This document shows, piece after piece, positions 8,551-17,814 of a DNA stretch of 64,000 nucleotides. The notes beneath the pieces were generated by a model. The model saw nothing but the letters and a program-made list of their open reading frames with translations, made no database searches and was not told the origin of the DNA. This DNA is from Planotetraspora phitsanulokensis (GTDB lineage Bacteria > Actinomycetota > Actinomycetes > Streptosporangiales > Streptosporangiaceae). The translations under genes were made by a program, and so were the position numbers. The stretch is taken from assembly GCF_016863295.1 (NCBI RefSeq), contig NZ_BOOP01000015.1:1-64000 (forward strand). Reading direction: 5' to 3'. Each line of letters starts with the position of its first letter. Within the stretch, counting starts at the first letter, position 1.

Positions 8551-9741
8551 ATGGTTGGAACCGTGTTCGGCAGACCACGCGCCTGGGCCCGGCGTCACCC
8601 CGTCCTGATCGACTCCGTCACCATCTCACCGGTGGTCCTGTTCTGCCTGGCCACGGTCCCGAATTTCAGCGACGCCCGGTGGCTGGGCGGCTCCCGCGTG
8701 GGGATGCCGGCGGGGGTGTTCCTGACGCTCGCGCTCCTCGCGCCGCTCATGTTGCGCAGGAAGTACCCCCGCGAGGTGTTCGCGGCCGTCGCCCTCGTCA
8801 GCTTCGGCCAATGGCTGGGCGGCCTGTCAGAGCTCCCGGCGAACATCGCCGTCCTCGTCGCGATGTACGGCGTGGCCGCCCGCTGCACAGCCCCCTGGGC
8901 CGTCGCGGCCGGCCTGGTGGCAGAGCTCGGGCTGGCGCTCGCCCAGTCCCGCTATACCGCGTTCGAGCCGAACGCCTTCGCCTCCATGTCGGTGTTCGTC
9001 ATCGCCATCTGGATCACCGGAATCTACGCGAACACCCGGAGGCGCTACGTGGAAGGCCTGGTCGAGCGGGCCGAACGCGCAGAACGTGAGCGGGACCAGC
9101 AGGCGCAGATCGCCGCGGCCGCCGAGCGCACCCGCATCGCCCGTGAGTTGCACGACGTCGTCGCGCACAACGTCAGCGTGATGGTGGTCCAGGCCGACGG
9201 CGCGGGTTACGCCATCGACAGCGACCCGGAGCAGGCCCGCCGTGCCGTACAGGCGATCTCTGCGACGGGACGCACGGCGCTCGCGGAGATGCGCCGCCTT
9301 GTGGGGGTGCTCAGGCAGGAGGGGGACCACACGCAGGAGTACGCTCCGCAGCCGGGCGTGGCGCAGCTCGGCGACCTGGTCAAGCAGGTCGGCGGCTCCG
9401 GGTTGTCGATCGACTTCACCGTCTCAGGAGTGCCCCAGGCGCTCCCGGAGGGAGAACAGCTGGTGATCTACCGGATCGTCCAGGAGGCGCTGACGAACAC
9501 CCTCAAACACGGGGGCCCGGGTGCTCGTGCCATGGTCGACATGACGTACGGCAGGGGCGAGGTCGTGCTGCGGATCTCCGACGACGGCAGGGGCGCGGCC
9601 GCGATCGAGTCCGAGGGCGGGCACGGACTGGTCGGCATGCGGGAACGGGCGGCGATGTACGGCGGGAGCATCGACGCGGGGCCGAAGGCCGGCGGAGGCT
9701 TCCAGGTGCTCGCGCGGATCCCGACGAGAGTGACGGCATGA
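8551..9741 (+). CDS. Sensor histidine kinase, NarL/DesK class
   Basis: The first 170 residues of this 396-residue kinase hold about five membrane helices and no obvious extracellular domain. A HisKA_3 dimerisation domain follows, with the phospho-accepting His in RIARELHDVVAHNVSVM, then an HATPase domain with IVQEALTNTLKHG (N box), ISDDGRGA and GHGLVGMRERA. It should phosphorylate the response regulator 20 bases downstream. I took the ATG at 8551; GTG 8563 is an alternative and neither has a strong ribosome site. The pair precedes an ABC exporter, an arrangement often used for antibiotic or cell-envelope stress sensing. Confidence 0.9.
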   Translation: MVGTVFGRPRAWARRHPVLIDSVTISPVVLFCLATVPNFSDARWLGGSRVGMPAGVFLTLALLAPLMLRRKYPREVFAAVALVSFGQWLGGLSELPANIAVLVAMYGVAARCTAPWAVAAGLVAELGLALAQSRYTAFEPNAFASMSVFVIAIWITGIYANTRRRYVEGLVERAERAERERDQQAQIAAAAERTRIARELHDVVAHNVSVMVVQADGAGYAIDSDPEQARRAVQAISATGRTALAEMRRLVGVLRQEGDHTQEYAPQPGVAQLGDLVKQVGGSGLSIDFTVSGVPQALPEGEQLVIYRIVQEALTNTLKHGGPGARAMVDMTYGRGEVVLRISDDGRGAAAIESEGGHGLVGMRERAAMYGGSIDAGPKAGGGFQVLARIPTRVTA

Positions 9742-9760
9742 CGGACAGGAAGCGGCGGCG

Positions 9761-10426
9761 ATGATCCGAGTGATGCTGGTCGACGACCAGGAACTGGTGC
9801 GCACGGGATTCCGGATGGTGCTCGGGGCGCAGCCCGACATCGAGGTCGTCGGCGAGGCGGCGGACGGGGCCTCGGCCATCGAGCTGTTGCGCACGACCGA
9901 GGCCGACGTGGTGTTGATGGACGTCCGGATGCCCCGCATGGACGGTGTGGAGGCGGCCCGGCTCATCTGCGCGTCCCCCAGCTCCCCCAAGGTCCTCATG
10001 CTGACGACCTTCGACCTGGACGAGTACGCCTTCGAGGCCATCAAGGCGGGCGTCTCGGGCTTCCTGCTGAAGGACGTGCCGCCGCCCGAACTGATCAGCG
10101 CCATCCGTTCCGTGAACGCCGGGGACGCGGTGATCGCCCCCAGCACGACCAGGCGGCTGCTTGACCGCGTCGCCGTGCACCTGCCGGCGAGTGAGGCCCT
10201 GAAGCGGGACGACGACACCCTGACGGCGCGGGAGCGCGAAGTCCTGTACCACGTGGCCCTCGGACTCTCGAACGCGGAGATCGCCCAGCAGCTGCGACTG
10301 GCGGAGGCGACGGTGAAGACCCACCTCGGCCGGATCCTGGCCAAACTGAGCCTGCGCGACCGTGCCCAGGCCGTCGTCTACGCGTACGAGAGCGGGCTCA
10401 TCACGCCGGATCGTTCCCAGGGCTGA
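9761..10426 (+). CDS. Response regulator, NarL/FixJ family
   Basis: The 221-residue regulator has a receiver domain (LVDDQELVR acidic pair, phospho-acceptor Asp in VVLMDVRMPRMDG at about residue 54, conserved Thr in LTTFD, Lys in LLKDVPP). A LuxR-type helix-turn-helix follows (LTAREREVLYHVALGLSNAEIAQQL, then ATVKTHLGRILAKL). It is co-transcribed with the kinase and likely controls the ABC genes that start 113 bases downstream. Confidence 0.94.
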   Translation: MIRVMLVDDQELVRTGFRMVLGAQPDIEVVGEAADGASAIELLRTTEADVVLMDVRMPRMDGVEAARLICASPSSPKVLMLTTFDLDEYAFEAIKAGVSGFLLKDVPPPELISAIRSVNAGDAVIAPSTTRRLLDRVAVHLPASEALKRDDDTLTAREREVLYHVALGLSNAEIAQQLRLAEATVKTHLGRILAKLSLRDRAQAVVYAYESGLITPDRSQG

Positions 10427-10539
10427 CTCGGGACTACATCAGAAATCGCAGACCGGCCGTACGGACCCTCGGCAAGCGGAACAGAAAGCCCTCCGCACGG
10501 CAGAGGTACGCGCATGATCGCGAACCTAGGGTTTTCGGC

Positions 10540-11283
10540 ATGACCACAATCACGAGTGTCCGGAGCGCCGTGACCGCGCAGGGGCTCACCAAGGTGTACG
10601 GCACGGGCGACGCGGCCGTCCACGCTCTGCGCGGAATCGACGTCGGGTTCGCCACGGGGGCGTTCACCGCGATCATGGGCCCGTCGGGCTCCGGCAAGTC
10701 GACGCTGATGCACTGCCTCGCCGGGCTCGACTCGGTGACGGACGGCCACGTCTCCATCGGCGACGTCGAGATCACCCGGCTGAACGACAAGCGGCTCACG
10801 CTGCTGCGGCGCGAGCGCGTCGGCTTCATCTTCCAGGCGTTCAATCTGCTGCCCACCCTGACCGCCGAGCAGAACATCCTGCTGCCGCTGCAGATCGCCG
10901 GACGGCAGGCCGACCAGGCCCTGTTCGACCGTGTGATCGACACGGTCGGCCTCCGCGACCGGTTGCGGCACAAGCCGAGCCAGCTCTCCGGCGGCCAGCA
11001 GCAGCGCGTCGCCGTCGCGCGGGCGCTCATCAGCAAGCCTGAGGTGATCTTCGCGGACGAGCCGACCGGCAACCTCGACTCGCGCAGCGGCGCGGAGGTG
11101 TTGTCGTTCCTCCGCACGTCGGTGCGGGAGCTCGGGCAGACGATCGTGATGGTGACCCACGACCCGGTCGCCGCGTCGTACGCCGACAGGGTCGTGTTCC
11201 TCCGCGACGGCCTGCTGGTGCGCGAGATCGAGCAGCCGACGCCGCAGACGGTCCTCGACACGCTCGTGGCGCTGGAGGCCTGA
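10540..11283 (+). CDS. ABC transporter ATP-binding protein, MacB/LolD-like
   Basis: The 247-residue ATPase has Walker A GPSGSGKST, a Q loop in FIFQAFNLLPTLTAEQN, signature LSGGQQQR, Walker B VIFADEP, D loop TGNLDSRSG and H loop MVTHD. The LPTLTAEQN segment is typical of MacB/LolD/FtsE-type ATPases that pair with FtsX-like permeases. Its permease starts 3 bases after the stop. Target of the two-component system above by position. Confidence 0.95.
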   Translation: MTTITSVRSAVTAQGLTKVYGTGDAAVHALRGIDVGFATGAFTAIMGPSGSGKSTLMHCLAGLDSVTDGHVSIGDVEITRLNDKRLTLLRRERVGFIFQAFNLLPTLTAEQNILLPLQIAGRQADQALFDRVIDTVGLRDRLRHKPSQLSGGQQQRVAVARALISKPEVIFADEPTGNLDSRSGAEVLSFLRTSVRELGQTIVMVTHDPVAASYADRVVFLRDGLLVREIEQPTPQTVLDTLVALEA

Positions 11284-11286
11284 CCC

Positions 11287-13773
11287 GTGTTCAGAACCAC
11301 CATCGCGGGTCTGCTGGCGCACCGGCTCCGGCTGCTGCTCACCTCGCTGGCCATCATCCTCGGCGTGGGCTTCATCGCCGGAACCTTCGTGCTCACCGAC
11401 ACGATCGACGCCGGATTCAGCCAGTCCTTCACCGCCGCCGCCGACAAGATCGATGTCGCTGTCCGCGCGAAAGACGAGGAGAACCCTCTCCCCCCGAGCC
11501 TGCTCGCCAAGGTGGGAGCAATCGCCGGCGTCAAGGACGCGCAGCCCATCGTGTCCGGCGAGGCGGCCCTCATCGGCAAGGATGGCAAGACCGTCGGCGA
11601 ACTTGTCACCGCCGGGGTGTCCTTCCCCTCGTACCGAATGGACCTGACCAGCGGCAAGGTGCCGGCGTCGGACGCCGAGGCCGTGGTCGACACGAGCACG
11701 GCCAGGACTCAGGGCTTCCGGATCGGGGACACCATCGCCGTCCTCGACGACAAGAACGCCCGGCACGAGTTCCGGCTCGTCGGCACCTTCGACGTCGGCG
11801 TCGACCAGTCCCTCGCCGCCCACGGCGCGGTCGCCTACACCCCCGCGACCGCGATGCGGATGACGGGAGCGAAGGGCTACGCCGAGATCGACGTCACCAC
11901 CGCGGGCCCGTCCAGGGAGAGCCTCCGTACGGCGATCGCCGCGGTCGCGGGGTCGGGCGCCACAGTCCAGACCGGGGACGAGCTCGCCTCCGACCTGGCG
12001 GCCTCCAACGGCGCGAGCACCGAATACCTGAAGGTCGGCCTGCTGATGTTCGGCATCGTCGCCCTGCTGGTCGCGGGCCTGGTGATCTACAACACCTTCG
12101 GAATCCTGGTCGCCCAGCGCATGCGCGAGCTCGCGCTGCTGCGATGCATCGGGGCGACCCGGCGTCAGGTCTTCGGGTCGATCGTGCTGGAGTCGGCCAT
12201 CGTCGGGCTGGTCTCCTCGGTCCTCGGCCTGGGCGCCGGGCTCGGCATGGGAGGGCTCGCCGTGTTCCTCCTGGACACCTTCAGCCCTGACGTGGAGGTC
12301 CCCACCGGCACCGTGACCCTGTCGCCGCAGACCATCGTCATCGGCCTGGCCACCGGCCTGATCATGACCGTCGTCGCGGCCCTGCTCCCGGCCCGCCAGG
12401 CCACCAAGGTCGCGCCCGTCGCGGCTCTGCGCACGCAGACCGAGGAGCACACGTTCCGTACCGGCGTCGTGCGGATCGTCTTCGCCGCGCTGTTCGGGCT
12501 GGCCGCCGCGGCACTGACGTACATGGGCGTGACCGCGAAGCCGAGTGAGACGGCGCTCATGACCGTCATGGCGGGCGGCGTGCTGGCCTTCTTCACCGTG
12601 CTGATCCTCGGACCGGTGCTCGTCACACCGCTGAGCGGCCTGGCCGGCTGGCTGCCCGGTCGCCTGTTCGGGGTGCCGGGCCGTCTGGCCACGGAGAACT
12701 CACGGCGCAACCCGAAGCGGTCGGCCACGACGACGATCGCCCTCACGATCGGCGTCACGCTGATGACATTCATGGCCGTCCTCACCGCGACCATGCGGGC
12801 CACCGCCGACCAGGAGCTCGACTCGCAGTTCCCCGCCGACTACCGGGTCGCCGCGCAGACCGGCGACGTCCCCCACGCGGTCGCGGAGGCGCTGCGCGGA
12901 CACCCGGAGCTGGCCACCGTGGCGGAGTTCAGGGAGGCCGAGGGCAGGCTCGACGACGAGGACTATCCCATCGGGACGGTGACGTCGTCGGTTCTCGAGA
13001 CGGCCCTGCGGCCGAAGGCGACGTCGGGTTCCACCGACGGCTTCAAGCCGGGGACGGTCATGATCGCCGACTACGTGGCCGAGCACCTCAAGATCAAGGT
13101 GGGCGACGAGGTCAGCGTCGGGACCGAGAAGAACGCCACCCCGCTTCGCGTGATCGCCATCCTCGACTCGGAGTCGCTGCTGCCGTCGATCACCGTGCCG
13201 GAGCAGTTCTTCGACGAGCGCTTCGGGAAGGTGGACGACAGCCAGATCCTGATCACCGCGGCCGACGGAGCCGATCAGGACAAGGCGCGGGCGATCGTGG
13301 ACGACGCGACCCAGCCGTACCCTGCCGTGAAGGTCGCCAGCTCCACCGAGATCCGCAGTCAGTTCGACGACGCGATCGGCGGGATCCTGTCGGTCATCAC
13401 CGGTCTGCTCGGCCTCGCGATCGTCATCTCGCTGCTGGGCATCGCGAACACGTTGTCGTTGTCGGTGCACGAGCGGACGCGTGAGTCGGCCCTGCTGCGC
13501 GCCCTCGGCCTGAAGCGCGGGCAACTGCGGGGCATGCTCACGATCGAGGCGCTGATCCTCGGTCTGGTCGGCGCCCTCGTCGGTACCGTCCTCGGAATCG
13601 TCTACGGCTGGGCCGCGACGACGACGATCTCGGAGTCGGTGAGCTTCCGGCTGCCCGTCGGACAGGTCCTGTTGTTCATCGCGGCGTCCGGGCTGGCAGG
13701 GGTGCTGGCCGCGGTCCTGCCCGCTCGGCGTGCGGCACGTACGTCCATCGTGGGCTCACTCGCGAGCGACTGA
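11287..13773 (+). CDS. FtsX-like ABC permease, two-module
   Basis: The 828-residue protein has an N-terminal membrane helix, a large periplasmic-side domain (about 45-240), three helices with the FtsX signature (RMRELALLRCIGATRRQV), a second half with another extracytoplasmic domain (about 490-690), and three C-terminal helices (ERTRESALLRALGLKRGQL). This doubled MacB/FtsX plan is usual for actinobacterial export or mechanotransmission permeases. The GTG start is directly behind the ATPase gene. The substrate is unknown; peptide antibiotic or lipoprotein handling is a family-level guess. Confidence 0.93.
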   Translation: MFRTTIAGLLAHRLRLLLTSLAIILGVGFIAGTFVLTDTIDAGFSQSFTAAADKIDVAVRAKDEENPLPPSLLAKVGAIAGVKDAQPIVSGEAALIGKDGKTVGELVTAGVSFPSYRMDLTSGKVPASDAEAVVDTSTARTQGFRIGDTIAVLDDKNARHEFRLVGTFDVGVDQSLAAHGAVAYTPATAMRMTGAKGYAEIDVTTAGPSRESLRTAIAAVAGSGATVQTGDELASDLAASNGASTEYLKVGLLMFGIVALLVAGLVIYNTFGILVAQRMRELALLRCIGATRRQVFGSIVLESAIVGLVSSVLGLGAGLGMGGLAVFLLDTFSPDVEVPTGTVTLSPQTIVIGLATGLIMTVVAALLPARQATKVAPVAALRTQTEEHTFRTGVVRIVFAALFGLAAAALTYMGVTAKPSETALMTVMAGGVLAFFTVLILGPVLVTPLSGLAGWLPGRLFGVPGRLATENSRRNPKRSATTTIALTIGVTLMTFMAVLTATMRATADQELDSQFPADYRVAAQTGDVPHAVAEALRGHPELATVAEFREAEGRLDDEDYPIGTVTSSVLETALRPKATSGSTDGFKPGTVMIADYVAEHLKIKVGDEVSVGTEKNATPLRVIAILDSESLLPSITVPEQFFDERFGKVDDSQILITAADGADQDKARAIVDDATQPYPAVKVASSTEIRSQFDDAIGGILSVITGLLGLAIVISLLGIANTLSLSVHERTRESALLRALGLKRGQLRGMLTIEALILGLVGALVGTVLGIVYGWAATTTISESVSFRLPVGQVLLFIAASGLAGVLAAVLPARRAARTSIVGSLASD

Positions 13774-13804
13774 GCCTGTCACGTGGCTGATCACCCGCAG
13801 GTGG

Positions 13805-14071
13805 TCACGAAGGCGGGGGGAGGGGGGTGCGCCACTGCTCGGCCACATCGTCGGGGCCGAGCAGTGGACGTATCGCGATGTCGCCCGTCGTCCCGTCGAT
13901 GACGAGGCAGCCGCCGCCGACGATCTCGGGGAGAACGCTCGGGTCTTCGGGCTCGTCGCCCGAGATCCAGGCGACGTAGCCGCCGTCGAAGGCGAGCAGC
14001 TTCACGTCGGAGCCGCGGTCTCCGAAATGTTCTTCCGCCAGTTCCCGCGCCTGATCGGGCGAGACCTTCAA
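13805..14071 (-). CDS. YrhB/Imm35-like small protein, probable immunity to upstream toxin
   Basis: The 88-residue protein begins at a TTG (14071) that overlaps the stop of the upstream gene as TTGA, with GGGAGGGG about 9 bases upstream. The frame stays open to 14338 but has no credible start there. The sequence SPDQARELAEEHFG, then YVAWISGDEPEDPSVLPEIVGGG and CLVIDGTTGDI, has the pattern of YrhB/Imm35 immunity proteins (helix, strands, then a FIID-x-x-(S/T)G-like hairpin). Such proteins usually neutralise papain-fold deamidase toxins made by the preceding gene, which is what stands here. Confidence in the gene is high, in the role moderate. Confidence 0.7.
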   Translation of the reverse strand: MKVSPDQARELAEEHFGDRGSDVKLLAFDGGYVAWISGDEPEDPSVLPEIVGGGCLVIDGTTGDIAIRPLLGPDDVAEQWRTPLPPPS

Positions 14072-15936
14072 AGGCGTTGCCCCTCCCGGTCGATGACCAC
14101 GCAGAAGACCCCGGTGACGGCCTCGTACGGCGGCTCGACCGCCATGTGACCCCGCTGGGCGTCGATCCACAGGACCTCGTCCCGGCAGTTCACGGCGTTC
14201 CATGCGTGGCTCCCACCGCCCGGCCAGCGGGTGATGAGCACCGCGCTCGCCCCGTGACCTCCGAAGACCAGTCGCTGCGCGATGGCCACGTAGGCGCGGC
14301 GGCCGTGCCCGACATACTCGAACCGATGGCCGAGCCACTGCTCGGCCCGGGCCACTCCCCCCGTCTCACCGGTCAGGAGCGGCTTTCCCCCCGCGTCGAA
14401 CTCCGGATGACGGCGTGCGGCCACGACCGGTTCCCCATGCCAGGTCGACATGACGGCCAGCGCGCAGTCGACGGCGTTCGTCGACCTGAACGGGTCCTCT
14501 GAGGGACCTTCCGCGTTGATCAGGCGTATCCAGGTGCCCCGGGGGTCGGGGAAACGCCCGCTCACCGCGTGGACCAGGCTCGCCTGGGCGAGGATCTCCT
14601 CGGTCCCCGGCCTCGCCTCCGCCAGCCCTCCCGGCTTGCCGTACGGACGCGTCGTCTCCAGCCGCGGCGGCCTGCGGGGGCCGTCGAACCAGTCGGGCCC
14701 GGGGTCGGCGACCGCGCCGTCCCGGAGCCGGGCACCGCCCGCTCCACGCGTGGCGGGATACTCCCGTGTCGCGCCCTGCGCCCGCCCGGGGCCGTCCTCC
14801 TGCTGTGGTGACGCGGCCTGGGCACTGAGCGCTGCTTCAACCGGCGGCTCAGACGGTGCCTGAGCCGGTGTTCCGGCCTGCGTCGCGGTATGCGCGCCGG
14901 CCTGTGCCTCGAACCGCGCCGCGGCCCGCACCGTGGCCTGTCCTGTGGCCGGTGCTGTGGAGTCCGTTACCGCGTGCAGTACGGGCTGAACCGCGGGCTG
15001 CACCGCTGCGCGGGCGTCGGCGTGCGCCTCGGGCTGGGCTTCCGGCTGTACGGGCTGAACCGCAGGCTGAGTCGCATACTGCGCTTCAGGCTGTGCCACG
15101 TCCTGCACTTCGGGCTGTGCCACGTACTGTGCTTCGGGCTGAACCGCGGGTTGACTGGCGTGCTGCTCTTCAGGCTGAACCGCAGGCTGAGTCGCGTACT
15201 GCGCTTCAGGCTGTGCGGCGGCCTGCGCTGTGGGCTGGGTGGCGGGCTGGACTGTGGCTTGCGGCGCCGGCGCGGCAGCGTCGGCGATGGTCTCCCCAAT
15301 CGGATCGGCGGCGTCGGCCTCCGCTGCCGTAGCCAGAGGATCGCCGGTGACGTCCGCCGCGTTATCGGTGACCATCTCGGTCACGTCCGTGACCGCCACG
15401 ATGTCGTCACCTGAGCCGTCATGCGAGTCTTCGTTCCGGCTGTCACCCGCGTCGTGGTCCGGGTTCTCGGCCGAGCCGTTCGGCGTGCCGCCGAGCGGGG
15501 CATTGGACGTCCCCTTCCCCAGGCCGTTGCGGGCGCCCTTCGCCAATCCGTTGAGCAGGCCGCTCAGCAGCCCGTTCGACGTGCCGTTCGAGGTCGCGTG
15601 CGACGTCCCGTTCGACGACCCGTCGGCCAGGCCGTTCACCAGGCTGGTCGCCGGGCCGTTCACCAGGCTGTCCGCCATGGCGTTCGACGGGCCGTTCACC
15701 GGACCGTTCGGCAGGGCCGCCGCACGTGCCTGCGTGCGACGGTTCTCCCGGCCTCGGTCTTCCGCGCGGAGGTCGTCCAGGTGGCGATCCTCGAGGTGCC
15801 GGCTGTCCGCGGACGCCGGAGTCTCCGCGGCCTTCTCATAATCACGCCATCTACGCCCGTCGGCGCTCACGATCGGGTTGTAGACGCCGGACGGCAGCCG
15901 CCACCGGGCATGCCTGCGAGCCATCTCCTGAGTCAC
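14068..15936 (-). CDS. Papain-fold toxin (glutamine deamidase type) with low-complexity N-terminus
   Basis: The 622-residue protein is built in three parts. A short basic head (MARRHARWRLPSGVYNP) is followed by about 350 residues of low complexity, first an Asn-Gly-rich block (NGPVNGPSNAM, VNGLADGSSNGT) and then a Gln/Pro/Ala block of QPAVQPEAQ units. The C-terminal domain of about 150 residues contains STNAVDCALAVMSTWHGEPV, GGSHAWNAVNC and VLWIDAQRGH, giving the Cys-His-Asp order of Tox-PL (PF15644-like) deamidases. Many relatives have NC-x-x-C where this one has NAVDC. No signal peptide or WXG100 domain is seen. Start chosen as GTG 15936 behind GGGAGGGGG; GTG 15960 and ATG 15924 are alternatives. 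The immunity-like gene overlaps its 3' end. Confidence 0.72.
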   Translation of the reverse strand: MTQEMARRHARWRLPSGVYNPIVSADGRRWRDYEKAAETPASADSRHLEDRHLDDLRAEDRGRENRRTQARAAALPNGPVNGPSNAMADSLVNGPATSLVNGLADGSSNGTSHATSNGTSNGLLSGLLNGLAKGARNGLGKGTSNAPLGGTPNGSAENPDHDAGDSRNEDSHDGSGDDIVAVTDVTEMVTDNAADVTGDPLATAAEADAADPIGETIADAAAPAPQATVQPATQPTAQAAAQPEAQYATQPAVQPEEQHASQPAVQPEAQYVAQPEVQDVAQPEAQYATQPAVQPVQPEAQPEAHADARAAVQPAVQPVLHAVTDSTAPATGQATVRAAARFEAQAGAHTATQAGTPAQAPSEPPVEAALSAQAASPQQEDGPGRAQGATREYPATRGAGGARLRDGAVADPGPDWFDGPRRPPRLETTRPYGKPGGLAEARPGTEEILAQASLVHAVSGRFPDPRGTWIRLINAEGPSEDPFRSTNAVDCALAVMSTWHGEPVVAARRHPEFDAGGKPLLTGETGGVARAEQWLGHRFEYVGHGRRAYVAIAQRLVFGGHGASAVLITRWPGGGSHAWNAVNCRDEVLWIDAQRGHMAVEPPYEAVTGVFCVVIDREGQRL

Positions 15937-16070
15937 GTGCTGCGGCCCCCTCCCTGACACGTAATCAGGGTGCCGATGGTAGGGGCGGCCTCACTTCCGT
16001 CACAGCGGCTTTCCCAAGTCCAGAAGGATCGCCGGTGGCCTACACAGTGTTCGCCCGGGTTCGTCCGGGT

Positions 16071-17768
16071 TCAGTCGACCTGAATCTCGATCGCATGGTG
16101 CCCGCTCGCCCCGTCGGGAGCGGGGGGTGCGTAGTTCGGCGTCTGCGTGTAACCGCTCGCATCGGTCGCCCGCACCGCGATGACCCGCCTTCCCGGGGGA
16201 AGGTGCACCTCGATCGACCACTGCCTCCACGTGTCCGGGCCGTTCACCTCGGCGAGCTTGGCCTCACGCCATTCGCCTCCGTCGATCTGGACCTCCACCG
16301 CGGAGATCCCCTTGTGCTGGGCCCAGGCGACTCCGGCGATCGTGGTCGGGCCCGACGGGATGCTGTCGCCGCCTCGCGGGACGTCGATCCGGGACTCCGT
16401 CTTGATCGGGCCCATTGGGGCCCAGCCTCGCGGCGTCCAGTAGGCCTCGTCCTGGTCGAACCGCGTCGCCTTGATCTCGGTGATCCACTTGGTGGCGGAC
16501 ACGTATCCGTACAGCCCCGGGACGACCTGACGAACGGGGAACCCGTGCGCGGCCGGCAGCACCTCCCCGTTCATCGCGACGGCGAGCAGCGCGTCCCTTC
16601 CGTCCATGACGACGTCGACGGGGGTGCCGCACGTGAAGCCGTCCTGCGAGACGCTCAGCAACATGTCGGCCTCCGGCCTGATCCCCACATCGCGGAGCAC
16701 GTCGGCCAGTCGTGCGCCGAGCCAGCGGGCGTTGCCCACGTACGGCCCGCCGACGTCGTTGGACACGCAGGTCAGCGTGACGTCCGCCTCCATCAGCGGC
16801 CGCTTGAGCAGATCGTCGAAGGTGAGCTCGACCGGCTTGTCGACCAGCCCGTGAATCTTCAGCGTCCAGTCGGCGGGATCGACCGAGGGGACGACCAGGG
16901 CGGTGTCCACCCGATAGAAGTCACGGTTGGGCGTGACGAAGGGCGACAGGCCCCTGATGCGCAGATCCGCTCCCGCCGGAATGGGCTTGGCGGGGACGGT
17001 GGGCCGCGGCAGGGTCTTCGCGACGGTCCGCCTGGCGACGTCCACATCCCTGGAGGACGCGAGCAGGTTCCCGCCGAACCCGGCGACTCCGGCGACTCCC
17101 ACCCCCACGACCACACCGGTCAGCAGCCGCCGGCGGTCGAACGTGTAGAGGTCGTCGCCCGCCCGCATCACCGGCGGCATCTCGGCCGGCCGGGCGATCG
17201 GCTCGCTCCTGCCGCTGTCCCCTTCGCCCGCCGGTCGGGCCTCGGGCTCCGCTCCGGTCGTCACCGCCGGCGTTGCATCGGCGACCGGATACTCCTCCGG
17301 AAGGTCGTCCCAGTCATTGCGCTCCACCCGGCGGAACAGCAGGGACAGCGCCCACGATCCGGCGCCCACGCCGATCAGGGAGGGCAGGATGTCGAACGGC
17401 CCCGAGTCCGGCCTGGTGGCCGCGGCCCCCGCGCCGACGAGGCCGAACACCAGCAGCCCCGTCATGCCGTACCCGATCCGCCGCCGGGAGAGCACACCGA
17501 GACCCGCGGCGATCAGAGCGAGCACCACGACGATGCCGGTGATCAGGACCACCTTGTCGTTGGACCCGAAGGTCCTGATGGCCCATTCCTTGAGCGCGGC
17601 CGGGGTCTGGTCGACCAATGCGCCGCCTACCGCGATCACCGGCGAGGCGCTCGCGTTGGTCAGTCCGGCCACCAGTTGGGCCACGCCGAGCGCCACCGCT
17701 CCCGCGACGACCCCGATCACGGCCGCCACCCACCGAGGCAGGCGAGAGCCGCCGTCGTCCGTTTTCAC
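16071..17768 (-). CDS. Membrane-anchored molybdopterin oxidoreductase, sulfite-oxidase family
   Basis: The 565-residue protein starts with about four membrane helices (residues 12-145), then a linker and another helix (about 217-236). The sulfite-oxidase Mo-cofactor domain follows, with the Mo-ligating Cys in VTLTCVSNDVGG, the conserved AHGFPVRQVVPGLYGY, and a C-terminal Mo-co dimerisation domain (GVAWAQHKGISAVEVQIDGGEW). It should act on the outer face of the membrane. The electron acceptor and substrate are unknown; families like this reduce or oxidise sulfur or protein-methionine sulfoxide centres. A single gene, with no heme partner adjacent. Confidence 0.9.
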   Translation of the reverse strand: MKTDDGGSRLPRWVAAVIGVVAGAVALGVAQLVAGLTNASASPVIAVGGALVDQTPAALKEWAIRTFGSNDKVVLITGIVVVLALIAAGLGVLSRRRIGYGMTGLLVFGLVGAGAAATRPDSGPFDILPSLIGVGAGSWALSLLFRRVERNDWDDLPEEYPVADATPAVTTGAEPEARPAGEGDSGRSEPIARPAEMPPVMRAGDDLYTFDRRRLLTGVVVGVGVAGVAGFGGNLLASSRDVDVARRTVAKTLPRPTVPAKPIPAGADLRIRGLSPFVTPNRDFYRVDTALVVPSVDPADWTLKIHGLVDKPVELTFDDLLKRPLMEADVTLTCVSNDVGGPYVGNARWLGARLADVLRDVGIRPEADMLLSVSQDGFTCGTPVDVVMDGRDALLAVAMNGEVLPAAHGFPVRQVVPGLYGYVSATKWITEIKATRFDQDEAYWTPRGWAPMGPIKTESRIDVPRGGDSIPSGPTTIAGVAWAQHKGISAVEVQIDGGEWREAKLAEVNGPDTWRQWSIEVHLPPGRRVIAVRATDASGYTQTPNYAPPAPDGASGHHAIEIQVD

Positions 17769-17814
17769 AGTCGAACGCTACGCCCCGCCCGCGTCGGCAG
17801 GTCTTACGGGTGGA

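Noticed and set aside
10378..12450. 690-residue minus-strand frame opposite the ABC genes
   Set aside because: It is a GC-driven antisense shadow of the ATPase and permease genes, with low-complexity composition and no domain.
14072..14338. Longer start for the immunity-like gene
   Set aside because: The extension lies inside the toxin gene in another frame; the TTGA overlap with a good ribosome site explains the real start.
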